A DNA stretch of 64,000 nt from Megalopta genalis (GCF_051020955.1 NC_135013.1:4990501-5054500); one strand, 5' to 3'; numbered from the stretch's first letter, positions 33,913 to 45,800 are shown. Notes: generated by a model not told the origin, from the letters alone. Translations and numbers: made by a program.

Positions 33913-34740
33913 TTTTCCGCGCCTAAACTTATCCGTCGCGCCGAGCCGTTTGCCGACGACGATGCCGTCGCGGCAACGGGTGCCAAGAGCGCGCGGAATA
34001 TTCGCGAATCGCGTCGCCGTTCGATTGATAGTTGCGTGACGCACTCTTTTATTGCGCGGGAGATGGACTGTTAGGCGACTGCGACGCGTTGCGCCGGATG
34101 ATCCGGAGGATGGGCTCCTCCGCGATCTCGTTTTATGGACCACTTTATAATCTCGTCTTTATCCGCTCTGACGTAGGACTATATACTCGGCGAGGAAATT
34201 CTCTGCCTCGTGGAATCATATAGTTCGGCTGTTTGCGAGCGTCCCTGTAAAATCTTAAGCTGGAATCCATAGCACTTTCGAAGTTGTCGGCCGGCGAAGC
34301 GTATGTGCTTCGGGATGTAACTTCGAAAGAAGCGTTTTACTTGGGACAAAGTTTTTGTAGTTGCTCGGAGGAAAGTAATGGACGAATCGAGTTGGAACTT
34401 TAACTGCGCCTTTAACGTTTTACAGTCGGGCCAACGGGAATTTACGTTCGTCCGTTTTGACTTCTTTAAGGCGGGTCCCGAAAAAAGGGACGGGTATTAA
34501 TTATTTCGAAACAAAAGTTTGCTTCGATAAGTTTTGTTACGTATTTGATTATTCGTGATGTGCTTGTTAATGCAACGTTATTATTGGTATTTCTTTAGGG
34601 CATATGAAATTAGAGGTTTTAAATAAGAAGGAAGGGATTTTTTTTTGCTTAAAAAATCACTTGTGTCACAATTTTAAAGGAGTAAGGAAAGTTAGCTTTT
34701 AGGTATGGAAAAGTAATTTTCTTCCTCATGCAGATGTATG
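33913..34740. other. Unique sequence
   Basis: Mixed, CpG-rich at the left. No gene recognised. Confidence 0.4.
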
Positions 34741-35002
34741 CAGTAATGTCTCCCTAACCGACGCTCAGATTGTGCACAAAAATGGACGATTTGGGAAGAG
34801 GAGATACGATAATTCGAGCCTTGCGGCTCGTTTTTGTAATTGTTGAAAATCGAGTACTATAAAAAAAAGAAAACTAGAAAACTAAAACTAACATAAACGT
34901 AAACTATAAAAACGAGTCGCAAGGCTCGAATAATCGTATCTCCTCTTCCCAAATTGCCTATTTCTGTGGACAATCTGAGCGTCGATTAGAGAGACATTAC
35001 TG
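34741..35002. mobile_element. Family A element, complete copy with enlarged centre
   Basis: CAGTAATGTCTCCCTAAC to GAGAGACATTACTG, followed by TA. The arms pair throughout (GCCTTGCGGCTCG against CGAGTCGCAAGGC). The centre is enlarged by an A-rich insertion of about 50 bases with ACTAGAAAACTAAAACTAAC. Confidence 0.88.
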
Positions 35003-35470
35003 TATTTCGTATTTATTTAGTATGATAGATGAGTGTGTCCTACATATGTGTGTCATTTAATATTAGGATAAACCATTTTTTTGAAAAAGTATCGTAGTGC
35101 TGTGGTTTTTCATAATTTTATCGTATCAACCAAATTACAGCAATGTCTGAGAAATTTCAGAGTAATTTAAGTAATTAACGTGTTGTACAACCGTCATGGG
35201 TCTCTTCCTATCATTAGAACGCTGATTTTATGAATTTATATCAAAAACGTGAAATACAAACTTGTAAAGATGTTCGAATAATCCAAGCACGATTTCAAAT
35301 AATTCGACACAATTAAATAGAGAAATACATTTTTATCAAACTCCTATTTTCTATCATGCTATGCCCTGCCGAGAGAGGTCGGCTGGGCAGGATCAGGCAG
35401 GAGCAAGGTCCTGGTAGCGAATGCTAACGGTAAACAGTGTCGTTCCTTCTAGTTTCGCGTTCCACGAGCG
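35003..35470. other. Unique sequence with a short perfect hairpin
   Basis: At 35362-35389, TGCCCTGCCGA and TCGGCTGGGCA pair with one central T-T mismatch around the six-base loop GAGAGG. The rest is AT-rich and featureless. Confidence 0.45.
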
Positions 35471-35493
35471 ACGAGAGAGAGCGAGCGAGAGAG

Positions 35494-35535
<42 letters not shown>

Positions 35536-36139
35536 CGAGAGAGCGAGAGAGACCGAGAGAGAGCGAGAGAGCGAGAGAGACCATAAGAGAGCGAAAGAGA
35601 CCGAGAGAGGGAGCAAGAGAGACCGAGAGAAAGAGAGCGCGCTAGAGAGACCGAGAGAGAGAGAGAGATAGAGCGCTAGAGAGACTGAGAGAGACCAAGA
35701 AAGAGAGCGAGAGAGACCGAGACAGAGAGCGAGAGAGCGCTAGAGAGACCGAGAAAGAGAGAGAGCGCTAGAGAGACCGAGACAGAGAGCGAGAGAGCGA
35801 AAGAGCCCGAGAGAGAGAGAGAGAGCGAGAGAGACCGGGAGAGCCCGAGAGAGAGCGAGAGAGACCGGGAGAGCCCGAGAGAGAGCGAGAGAGACCGGGA
35901 GAGCCCGAGAGAGAGCGAGAGAGACCGGGAGAGCCCGAGAGAGAGCGAGAGAGACCGGGAGAGCCCGAGAGAGAGCGAGAGAGACCGGGAGAGCCCGAGA
36001 GAGAGCGAGAGAGACCGGGAGAGCCCGAGAGAGAGCGAGAGAGACCGGGAGAGCCCGAGAGAGAGCGAGAGAACGAGAGAGACCGAGAGAGGCCGAGAGA
36101 GAGACCGAGAGAGAGACCGAGAGAGAAACCGAGAGGGAG

Positions 36140-36182
<43 letters not shown>

Positions 36183-36185
36183 ACC
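35471..36185. repeat. GA-rich array with a 30-bp unit
   Basis: Starts as GAGAGC/GAGACC words. From about 35825 to 36075 it becomes a nearly perfect 30-bp repeat (GAGAGCGAGA GAGACCGGGA, then GAGCCCGAGA) of about eight copies, then returns to GAGACCGAGA and pure GA. Minus-strand frames with a 10-residue SLALSRALPV pattern are artefacts of a unit divisible by three. Confidence 0.93.
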
Positions 36186-36775
36186 CGCGGAGCGGGAAAC
36201 TCGCGCCGCGATGGCGTCTGTCCGGTTCTACGGCCGCAGGACGCGGAAGGAAGAATGAAAACTTGTTGAATTTCACGCTTCGTTGCGGGAATTATCGCAC
36301 TCCTTCGAGAATACAAGGGGGCCCAGCCGTGATATCCATCTTCGGCGTACTTCGCCGGCTGCGTCGTTCCGCGATCGCGATCGCGATAACGATCGAAGCG
36401 AAGAACAGCCCGGAAAATTTCGATCGATTCGAAAACGCGATCTTAAGCAACCAACGATCGACTCTGGATTTCGTTCGACGATTTAACTAAACCCTTGCCC
36501 AGTGCTCCAACGAGTCTAACTAGTGATGGAGATTTCTAGGAAAAGAACCTGTTAAGTGCGAATGTTATTCAGTTAAATTGGAATAAAATGTTCTGTTCTT
36601 TGGTCCCAGATATTTAACCCTTTGAAGTCGGAGCCGTTTTAACTTGAAATTCGAAATAATTTGTTCTAAATTGTAGTATTTTTATTTTATGCAACTCAGT
36701 GCATTTTATACGTGTGAAATTGAATTTTGTGGCGCGTGCAACAGCTACACATTTCATAGTTTTTTGATTTCGTAA
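36186..36775. other. Unique sequence
   Basis: CpG-rich, then AT-rich. No gene recognised. Confidence 0.4.
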
Positions 36776-37515
36776 TATAATATATAATATATTATATTAT
36801 GATAATATGATATAATATAATATTATGTAATATATATATTGTATAATAATAATATAATAATATAATAATAATATTGTTATTTGTATATACAATAATGTTG
36901 TTAGTGAATAATATTATTCTCATGTTTCAAACTAATTTTAATAACATTATATATATATATATATATATATAAAGTAATTTTATAAAGTAATAACATTATA
37001 TATAATATATGTATAATATAATTTACTCAGTATAGTTATAGTAAACTTATAGTAAAGTTATTACTTTATAATTACTTTATATATATATATATAATGTTAT
37101 TAAAATTAGTTTGAAACATGAGAATAATAATATTATTCACTAACAACATTATTGTATATACAAATAACAATATTATTATTATATTATTATATTATTATAT
37201 AATGTAATATAATATATTATATTATTATTATACAATATATATATTACATAATAACATTATATATATAATGTTATTAAAATTACTTTGAAAGATGAGAATA
37301 ATAATATTATTCAATAACAACATTATTGTATATACAAATAACAATATTATTATTATATTATTATATAATGTAATACAATATATTATATCATTATTATATA
37401 TAATATTATATTATATATAATGTTATTACTTTACTAAGTATATTTATAGTAAACTTATAGTAAAGTTATTACTTTATAATTACTTTATAATATATTATAA
37501 TATATATATATATAT
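36776..37515. repeat. AT-rich inverted and direct duplications
   Basis: The segment at about 36845-36970 (TTGTTATTTGTATATACAAT, AATGTTGTTAGTGAATAATA, CATGTTTCAAACTAATTTTA) recurs inverted at about 37081-37200 and again, in that inverted orientation, at about 37256-37372. The segment with AGTAAACTTATAGTAAAGTT occurs at 37040 and again near 37450. One palindromization and one direct duplication of about 400 bp explain the pattern. Confidence 0.85.
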
Positions 37516-39039
37516 ACATATATATATTTTATATTTTCTTCTTTTTCTTCCAAGCAATTATTATAACCGAAACACTTTTAGTCGTCGCAACTGGCAAGAA
37601 AAAGATACATCAAGGGCTTAAAGATATCGTTTATACATTATTCTCATTGTATTCGATTTATTTACAAATGCGATTAACCCTTTGATACAACGAACCTTCG
37701 GTTCTTCGTAATCGATGCCCGAAATTTGTACAAAGCAGCATTTTGCTATAAAATTGAATCGCAGATTCGATTCTACCTGTTCGATTCATTTGAAAATCTC
37801 CCAACGCTACGAGTTAATTACCGAGTTCCTCTTAGCAGCGGCGTCTAAAATAACAATTTCTTTCGCACCGGTAAACGGAATCAATCGAATCCCGATCTCG
37901 CGATCCTCCAGCGGATCGCACGATCCACCATCGAATTTATCAATCGCGGACGATTCGTTCGCGAAATTTCCATATTCGCGAGAATCAGCGTCACGTGGGT
38001 GGAGGTCATTAGAATCGCGGCGACGTTAGAATTAGATTAGAAAGGCCGGCATTATCGTCGATCGAAAAACGAATATCGGCCGGTCGAACGTTTACGCGAT
38101 CGCGGCTCGTAATCCGGCGACGCAGATTTATCACCGTTTCCCGATGAGCTCCGCGGGATTTCGCGCTCGCAATTTGTATCCATATTAATGAATCATCGAC
38201 ACGCCGCCGTCAGAAAATTGATATAATCTGCCGTTTTTACTGTTTCAACGGCCGACGCGATTCTATATCCGTATTTATGACGCGCATTAATCAACCGATT
38301 CCCATAATCGAGAACCGACCTGCTATCGTCCGCGTCGACGAAACGGACGGCACAACGGCGGCGTAAGTTAGCTCCCGGATCGCGGTTTCCGGATCTCCGA
38401 TCGGAGAATCACGGCCGGATTCTAATTATATTCCAGCGTTGGATGGATTAAAACGATTTTACGTTCGCGCCATTAAATCGAAGCAATCCGCTTTTCCTCC
38501 CACGCAGAATCAAACTTTCTCTCGAATCGAGAATGATCGACAAAACGCCCCCCGCCAGATTATAGCGTTTCAGTCAATGAAACTGAAACTGGAAAGTTCT
38601 AATCGATCGCCGATTAGACCGCGGATTTTACAGGAAGCAAATGTAAGGCGGAGAATGTAAAACGGTGTGAAAAATAATTTATGGAACACGATCCGATCAA
38701 ATTCGAGTAATTAATGTTATTCGGAGCGAGCACGTTTCAGCGTGATTGTTTATGTTTCTTGCGATCCGCGCGGAAGATTTTTATTCTGCATTTTTATCCC
38801 GCGTCTGATCGTGTTGATTATATTATCGTTTGTTGTATAATTGTTAATTGTATAGCTAATATTTAGGAGAGAAAAGTTTATTCGCCAAATTCTGTACGAG
38901 ACGAGGAGGTAACAATATTTTTAATTTTCCATTTCAAAATAGGATTTTTCGCCAGTACTGGAATTTTTTCCTCGTAAAAAAATTCTCTTAAAATCATTAT
39001 ATCGAACTGTGCTTCTCCGTTGAATCAGCCAATTGACAT
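37516..39039. other. Unique sequence, about 1.5 kb
   Basis: Mixed composition with many CpG and ATTA words. No gene or RNA recognised. The block at about 38040-38400 is among the less repetitive parts of the window. Confidence 0.4.
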
Positions 39040-39135
39040 AATTATGGTAACAGAAATTGTCATATTAAATATTAAGGACCATTAAATTATTGATCGTAGA
39101 TGGCTTTGGCAATTAGTTCTCTCTTAAGAATATAT
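39040..39135 (-). repeat. Dispersed repeat D, inverted copy
   Basis: TATGGTAACAGAAATTGT and TTAGTTCTCTCTTAAGAATA are reverse complements of the words in the 9.4-kb copy. The interval between them is diverged. Confidence 0.6.
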
Positions 39136-39257
39136 TCAAATTTATAGGTTAGATCAGATATTCTCGCAATTTTTTTCCTCCCTTCTTCCTACCATTTCCT
39201 TTGCAATTACAACAATTAGAAACTTTTTCGATCGCAATAATTTCTTAGAAAACACAG

Positions 39258-39760
39258 CGATTATTCGAGCCCCGCGGCATATTTTTATGGTTACCGATTG
39301 TCAACAATTATAAAAACGAATAATCGCATCTCCTCTTCCCAAACTATCCATTTTTTAATACAGGATGTTCCAAAAATGTCTCGCAATCCGAAAGTGGCGG
39401 GTTCCTCACGCCATTCGAAGCAACTTCTTCCTTTACAAAAATGTTCTCCGAGGCACCGTTAACGAGTTATTAACGAAAAACAGTGACCAATGAGAGGCGA
39501 GCTCGGCTGGCGCGAGGCGACCGAGCCAATGAGCGGAACTGGGCTTCGCGCGCTGGTTGGCTGGGCCGCCTCGCGTCAGCCGTACTCGATTCTTATTGGT
39601 CACTGTTTTTCGTTCATAACTCATTAACGGTACCTCGGAGAACATTTTTGTAAAGGAAGAAGTTGCTTCAAATGATCTTAGGAATCCGCCATTTCCGGAT
39701 TGCAAGACATTTTTGGGACACCCTGTATAATCTGAGCGTCAATTAGAGAGAATTTATTGC
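39258..39760. mobile_element. Family A element split by a family B insertion
   Basis: The left part (ATTATTCGAGCC to ACTATCCATTTTTTAATA) and right part (TAATCTGAGCGTCAATTAGAGAG) are consecutive pieces of family A. They are separated by the 365-bp B element at 39361-39725, with TA on each side of the insertion. The left arm of A is itself truncated. This orders the events: A was present before B inserted. Confidence 0.85.
39361..39725. mobile_element. Family B element nested in family A
   Basis: CAGGATGTTCC to GGGACACCCTG, 365 bp, flanked by TA duplications (39359-39360 and 39726-39727). The core matches the common B core. Confidence 0.9.
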
Positions 39761-40449
39761 ACATTGCGCAACCGTTGATCGCGATCGAAAGAAAGAGCCA
39801 CGAGCAACAACGTGCAAGCATAATTACCACGGAAACTTACGTGGCCGCGGGAATTGATTCGAATTATTTCGGACGTTAATAGCGACGATAACTCAAAACG
39901 GTACGGACAGTGATTCAGTATCATTCAGCCCGGCCGCCATTTACCGGCAGACACTTCGAAAGAAAGTTCCGGCAGTCTCGTTACGCTGGGAGTTTCCTTG
40001 CCCCACCCCCTTAACCGTGCCAGCCACCTCTCGATTTTCCCCTCCACCCCATCGAAATTACCCGCATCGCGTTTCCTTTTCGTCCCATCTTTTCATCTGG
40101 CCTCCCCACCGCCCCAACAAGTCACGCGATTCTTCAATTTTTCCATTGGTCCCGTTTCGCATCGCGAGAACTCCTCCGCGAGCGAACAATTCGGGAGACT
40201 CTCCTCCGCGTCCCCTTCCATTCCGATTTTCTCGAACAAATGATTCCGCGGAGCGGGGAACAAAAGGAGTGGATGAACCAAATTTTTCTACGAAATATAA
40301 TTGTTCTTCGAATTTTGGTCTGTGTATTTTATTATCATTGTTGTAAGTTGATATGTTTCGGCGCGGTCGCGTCGGCTGTGAGGTCATTAACTATCGCATG
40401 ATTTGCAATGTAATGAAAATTAAAATTAAAATTGATATAACGAATTATA
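39761..40449. other. Unique sequence
   Basis: Mixed composition. Overlapping frames on both strands at 39998-40387 show no domain I know. Confidence 0.4.
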
Positions 40450-40813
40450 CAGAATGTTTCATAATTATGTTACTTCCGGGAAATGAGGGATTCTTGAGAT
40501 CATTTGGAGTAACTTTTTCCTTAGCGAAAATGCGATCCGCTGCTTCGTTTGCGAGTTATTCACGAAAAACAGTGACCAATCGGAGAAAGTGTGCGGTCAG
40601 CGCTTCGCCCTTGCGACCAATGTCGCGTCGCGCCGGCCAACTGAGGTCACGAGGGCGGGGCGTCAGCCGCACTCGCTCTCCCATTGGCCAATGTTTTTCG
40701 TTAATAACTCGTTAACGATGCCTTGGAGAAAATTTTTGTAAAGGAAAAAGTTACTTCAAATGGTCTGAGGAATCACCCCTTTCCGGGTGTTAACATAATT
40801 ATGGGACACTCCG
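40450..40813. mobile_element. Family B element, divergent subfamily
   Basis: It has the same architecture and nearly the same length (364 bp) but different outer ends (CAGAATGTTTCATAATTATG to CATAATTATGGGACACTCCG) and a different GC-rich core. Shared inner arms include CACGAAAAACAGTGACCAAT and GTTAATAACTCGTTAACG. TA flanks both sides. The CCAAT-type words at the core are kept although the surrounding sequence is not. Confidence 0.85.
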
Positions 40814-41755
40814 TATAGATTTATGGATTTAAAGATTACTATATCTGCTACTTTATAGAAAAGCTCGATTATTTTTCGATCGTACAAAAAAGTGAACAGA
40901 AATATAAATAAACCTTTGTCAAAGAAACGACAATAATTTTTTATGTTAAATACAGTTCTCATTTTGTGCTTCTAATTAAATGAACGACGAGAACCGACCA
41001 ATTAAATCAGAGTCATTTTAATCGGACGATTGAACAGGAATCCATTCGAACAAATTATTTTAGTTAAATATTAGTAATAAAAAATATTAGTAATATTAGT
41101 TGAATATTAGTAACAAAAAATATTAGTAATTTAGTTATTTAATTTTTATCGAAACAATTCGAACAATTCTCAACTCCGATCCAAACGGACCCTTTCGCAC
41201 TGTGACGGTGCTTCACGGGTAAGTGCTTGGGCTTGAAAAGGGTGTCGACCCTGCGAAAAGATGGCGGTTTAACATGCTGTCCCGAATTTGCGAGGACGGC
41301 CGAAGGGAAAAGCATCACCGTAGAAAATTCGATTCGAGACGGCTCGATCGATGGGATCCGCGGCCGGTCAGAATTTCATCGGGACTCAGGGAAACGAGGT
41401 TAGACCTTCGTCGAAAGGGACAGATTCGTTTCGGGGCCAGTGAACCGAAAGCACACACCTCTCTGTCCCCGTAGAATCGGGTTTGCGCCGCGATACTGGA
41501 TATGCATGGACTTTTCCAATATTTCATTTCATTTGTCGGTCCCGTGGCCGCGAAGATTGTGTTTCTTACCGAAGGGCTCTACGCGTTTAACGCCGATCCC
41601 TAGGTCCGATCGTACGAAACCTATTGGATGGATAAGACAGCTGCGACAACGTGTATGGAACTGCGTTTGTGGAAAGTACGTTCGTTTTCCTGATTGGGAG
41701 ATAGAAATGAAAGAGGGGAGGCTGAGGAAAAATAGTAAATATGAAATGGTAAATA
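40814..41755. other. Unique sequence
   Basis: AT-rich, then CpG-rich. A short AAAAATATTAGTAAT word repeats near 41075-41130. No gene recognised. Confidence 0.4.
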
Positions 41756-41800
41756 CAGTAAATTCTCCCTAATTGACCCTCAGCTTGGAAACGAAAAAGT
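41756..41800 (+). mobile_element. Family A left-end fragment
   Basis: CAGTAAATTCTCCCTAATTG and CCCTCAGCTTGGAAACGAAAA match the outer left arm of family A. The sequence then passes into AT-rich DNA, and no partner arm is seen nearby. Confidence 0.65.
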
Positions 41801-41899
41801 GAATTTATTTTGATTTATTTTATATTGTATTTTGATTTATTTACTTCGATTTATTTATTTATTATTATTTATTTATTTTGTATTTTTAACGATGCTCAG

Positions 41900-42235
41900 T
41901 TCTAATATATAAAAGATTATATTGATGGATTAGGATTTATTTCTTGTTATTTTATTATTTATTATCAGAATAATAATTTAAGAAATTTACGTAAAATTTT
42001 GGTAACAATTTTGAGCAGTAAGAATTATAATATTAGTTGAAGTTTTTTTCTATAATTTCTATAGTATATAAAAAATTATATTAGATTGAGATGAATTAGA
42101 GGATTTATTTCTTGTTATTTTATTATTTATTATCAGAATAATAATTTAAGAAATTTACGTACACTTCTGGTAACAATTTTGAATAATAAGAATTACAATA
42201 TTAGTTGAGGCTTCTTCTATAATTTATCCTTGACG
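41900..42235 (+). repeat. Tandem duplication, 168-bp unit
   Basis: Two copies of a unit with GGATTTATTTCTTGTTATTT, ATCAGAATAATAATTTAAG and GGTAACAATTTTGA; GGATTTAT occurs at 41933 and 42101. Few differences separate the copies. Confidence 0.88.
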
Positions 42236-43031
42236 TTTAAGCTAACGTCATGTAAAATTAATTTTTTAAATTATTAATTTAATTTTCAAGCCTAAAAATC
42301 GTTGGTCCCGTGCGATTTAATAACTACTGAGATAAAATATCTTTCTTCGGCAGCGTTCTCGTCGACCCCGGACCGCAGATTTCGCGCAATCGTAACATAA
42401 TTTATACAAACATAGTTTATATTTATTATTAAAATTACACTGTGAGAACACGCGTCGATTCGCGCAGAACGCGACACACGAACGCACCGATTGTTTTCCA
42501 CGCAACTTCTGGCAACGTCGTTACAGCGATTCCCAACCTAATAAGACAGGAAATTAGTTTCTACTTGACTCCAGTCCGCAACCTAATTATCACGTTCCTG
42601 TGCCGCGGCGATTAATTTATTATTAGAAACTTATGGGTCGCGCGAATGAATGGAAGAAGAGCCACCGTTTCTCTCGGATTTCGCGCAAGTAGGTCGACGA
42701 CATTAGACGGAATTTCGTCGGTCGATCGTCGAATACCGTTCGCCGTGCTGTGAAAACGCCGAACGAAACTAATTCGCCGGTTCCTATCTCGACGCATGGG
42801 AATCCGTTCCGCTAATGGCATTGTACAAGAACGAAGGATCATAAATAACGAATCACCGCGCCGCGGGGATCTCGCGCGTCCTATAGCGCGTGCCGTCGAT
42901 TTAAATTCGGAGCAGCGAAGGATTTAGTTAACACTTTACTCGACCGCTGGCCTATTTATCGGCTTTTCGATTGCCAACGTTCATCGACCGCTAGCCAATT
43001 TTTCGGCTTTTCGATTGCCAATGCTTATATA
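42236..43031. other. Unique sequence with a short 46-bp duplication
   Basis: CGACCGCTGGCC ... GGCTTTTCGATTGCCAA is repeated with changes at about 42935-43024, just before a B insertion. No gene recognised. Confidence 0.45.
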
Positions 43032-43396
43032 CAGGGTGTCCCAAAAATGTCTCGCAATACGAAAGTGGCGGGTTCCTCAGGTCATTTGAAGCAACTTTTT
43101 CCTTTACAAAAATTTTCTCCGAGGCACCGTTAACGAGTTATCAACGAAAAACAGTGACCAATGAGAGGCGAGCTCGGCTGGCGTGAGGCGACCGAGCCAA
43201 TGAGCGGGACTGGGCTTCGTGCGCTGGTTGGCTGGGCCGCCTCGCGTCAGCCGTACTCGATTCTTATTGGTCACTGTTTTTCGTTAATAACTCGTTAACG
43301 GTGCCTCGGAGAACATTTTTGTAAAGGAAGAAGTTGCTTCAAATGATCCGAGGAACCCGCCACTTTCGGATTGCGAGACATTTTTGGGACACCCTG
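43032..43396. mobile_element. Family B element, 365 bp
   Basis: CAGGGTGTCCCAAAAATG to CATTTTTGGGACACCCTG with TA on both sides. It is one of the cleanest copies. CCAAT occurs in GACCAATGAG and GAGCCAATGAG, with the inverted words GGTTGG and ATTGG in the other half. Confidence 0.93.
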
Positions 43397-44420
43397 TATA
43401 TATTAATCGGCTTTTAGCTACCGACGGTTTTCGTTTCTTTACTGTTTTGTTCGTAACTGTATACTAACCTCTCCATATCCTTATGAATTATAATAATAAT
43501 AATTATTATTTATTATTATTTTTAAAGGAATAAGCTCGACACAATGAATAGTGAAAATTTAGCTGGGAGCATTTCACTGGGAGCAAATGCACGCGCGACT
43601 AAGCCAGTCCTTACCGAGTGGCAGCCTTAACCACGACCGGACGATAAAGTGTTAACTCCGATGCAGGGTTCTTAGCTCGTTTAAAAAGCTAATTGAATCT
43701 TTTACACACGGCCGCCGCGGCGTGACCTTTATACGTGGCCCGCGGATGCTCGCGCATTTATTTGCGCGCCTAACTCCGCGCGAAACGCGATCGGATGCTC
43801 GAAAAAAACCGTGCAACAAATTCTCGGCCGAGCTCGTTCCCACGATACCGCTTGTTCATTTTTCGCTCGTTCAATTACAATTCGTCCGTCTAATTTCTGT
43901 TTCCTCGAGTCAAGCGAAAATCGGGTAAAATTCGGTAAATTTCCGGATAAAAGTTTCGAAACACGCAGAGTTCGAGGGAATCTTCTTACGCGGATTCGAA
44001 TTGCACGCGAACTGTTTTGCCAATTAATATTTTTCACGGTAATTTCGACCATTCTCTTTGTCATCGTGTACAGAAACTGCGGTGAAAAATTCATCTCGAA
44101 CGTTTTATGCATCGTCGTTCGAGTTATTTCAGTCGAATACGATTTCACGTTAAAATTCTTTCAGTTTGAAATTACTTAAGTTTTGTTTAATTGCGTCGAT
44201 CTCTGCTAACTCGTTCGTCGAACCTACAACTTGTGCAAGAAAGAAAGAGGTCTCCCCGTTGATAAGTTAACCAACACCGAAGCTCGTTTCGTGTTTTGTT
44301 TATATAATGGAAACCACGCGGAACGCGTTCGCGGGCTTCATTTACTTTTATGATTTGTATTCGCGTTCCCGCATAACTGCATAATGTCACTTTCTATAGG
44401 CTCGCGCATTTCTACTTTCA
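43397..44420. other. Unique sequence
   Basis: Mixed composition. The frames at 43722-44179 are open on both strands and have no domain I recognise. Confidence 0.4.
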
Positions 44421-44470
44421 CTTCTCTCTCTCTCTCTCTCCTTCTCTCTCTCTCTCTCTCTCTCTCTCTA
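44421..44470. repeat. (CT)n microsatellite
   Basis: Two CT runs separated by CCTTCTCT. Confidence 0.9.
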
Positions 44471-44820
44471 TCGTTCTCTTTTCTTCGCGCTCTCCTTGTC
44501 TCCCCTCTCTGTCTAGGTGTTTACACTCCGATACTCCAGTTTCGTTGAAAATTTCACCGGTTTCCAATCGCTCGCGACCGAAACGAACGGCATGGGACAC
44601 TCGAATCCCGCCGCCATTGATTAACCAACGAATTTCACCGGTTTCTATCCTTAATTACAAATAATAATGAATGGCTGTGACGTTGTTCTTCGGTTCTAAG
44701 TTCCTCTTTCAGCTTCCGTAGTCTGTATCGCCTTCGCTTCGAACGCTCAGCTGACGAGCTCTTCTCTGGTTTCTAATTATTCAAAGTTTTGTTGGTTATT
44801 ATGTAGTTTATTTTATGGTT
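44471..44820. other. Unique sequence
   Basis: AT-rich with CACCGGTTTC repeated near 44555 and 44628. No gene recognised. Confidence 0.4.
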
Positions 44821-44966
44821 CCTAATTATTCTCCCTCTCTCTCCCTCTCTCTCTCTAATTATTCAGAATTTAGAATTATCAATTCAGAATTATCTTCTAA
44901 TTATTCAGAATTTTGTTGATTATTATATTATATATATTTGGTTATTATATTTTGTTGGTTCCTAAT

Positions 44967-45003
<37 letters not shown>

Positions 45004-45137
45004 ATTATTCAGAATATAGAATTATCAATTCAGAATTATCTTCTAATTATCCAGAATTTTGTTGGTTATTATATTATATATATATTATATTATATATATT
45101 TGGTTATTATATTTTGTTGGTTCCTAATTACTCTCTC

Positions 45138-45171
<34 letters not shown>

Positions 45172-45264
45172 ATTATTCAGAATTTAGAATTATCAATTTA
45201 GAATTATCTTCTAATTATTCGGAATTTTGTTGGTTATTATGTAGTTTATTATATGGTTCCTAAT

Positions 45265-45303
<39 letters not shown>

Positions 45304-45306
45304 TCA

Positions 45307-45345
<39 letters not shown>

Positions 45346-45489
45346 ATTATTCAGAATTTAGAATTATCAATTCAGAATTATCTTCTAATCATCCAGAATT
45401 TTGTTGGTTATTATATTATATATATATATATATATATTATATTATATATATTTGGTTATTATATTTTGTTGGTTCCTAATTACTCTCTC

Positions 45490-45533
<44 letters not shown>

Positions 45534-45633
45534 ATTATTCAGAATTTAGAATTATTAATTCAGAATTATCTTTTAATTATTCAGAATTTTGTTAGTTATT
45601 ATATAGTTTATTGTATGGTTCCTAATTACTCTC

Positions 45634-45677
<44 letters not shown>

Positions 45678-45800
45678 ATTATTTAGAATTTAGAATTATC
45701 AATTCAGAATTATCTTCCAATTATTCAGAATTTTGTTCGTTATTATGTAGTTTATTGTATGGTTCCTAATTACTCTCTCCCTCTCTCTCTCTCTTTGTTT
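44821..45800. repeat. Composite tandem repeat with embedded CT tracts
   Basis: Six copies of a 144-188 bp unit: AATTATTCAGAATTTAGAATT, then CTTCTAATTATTCAGAATTTTG, then TTGGTTATTATATTATATAT or TTATTATGTAGTTTATTATATGG, then GGTTCCTAATTACTCTC and a CT tract. TAGAATTAT starts at about 44871, 45017, 45185, 45359, 45547 and 45691. Length differences come from the CT and TATA tracts. Two internal subtypes (ATATATATTTGG and GTAGTTTAT) alternate. Confidence 0.92.
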
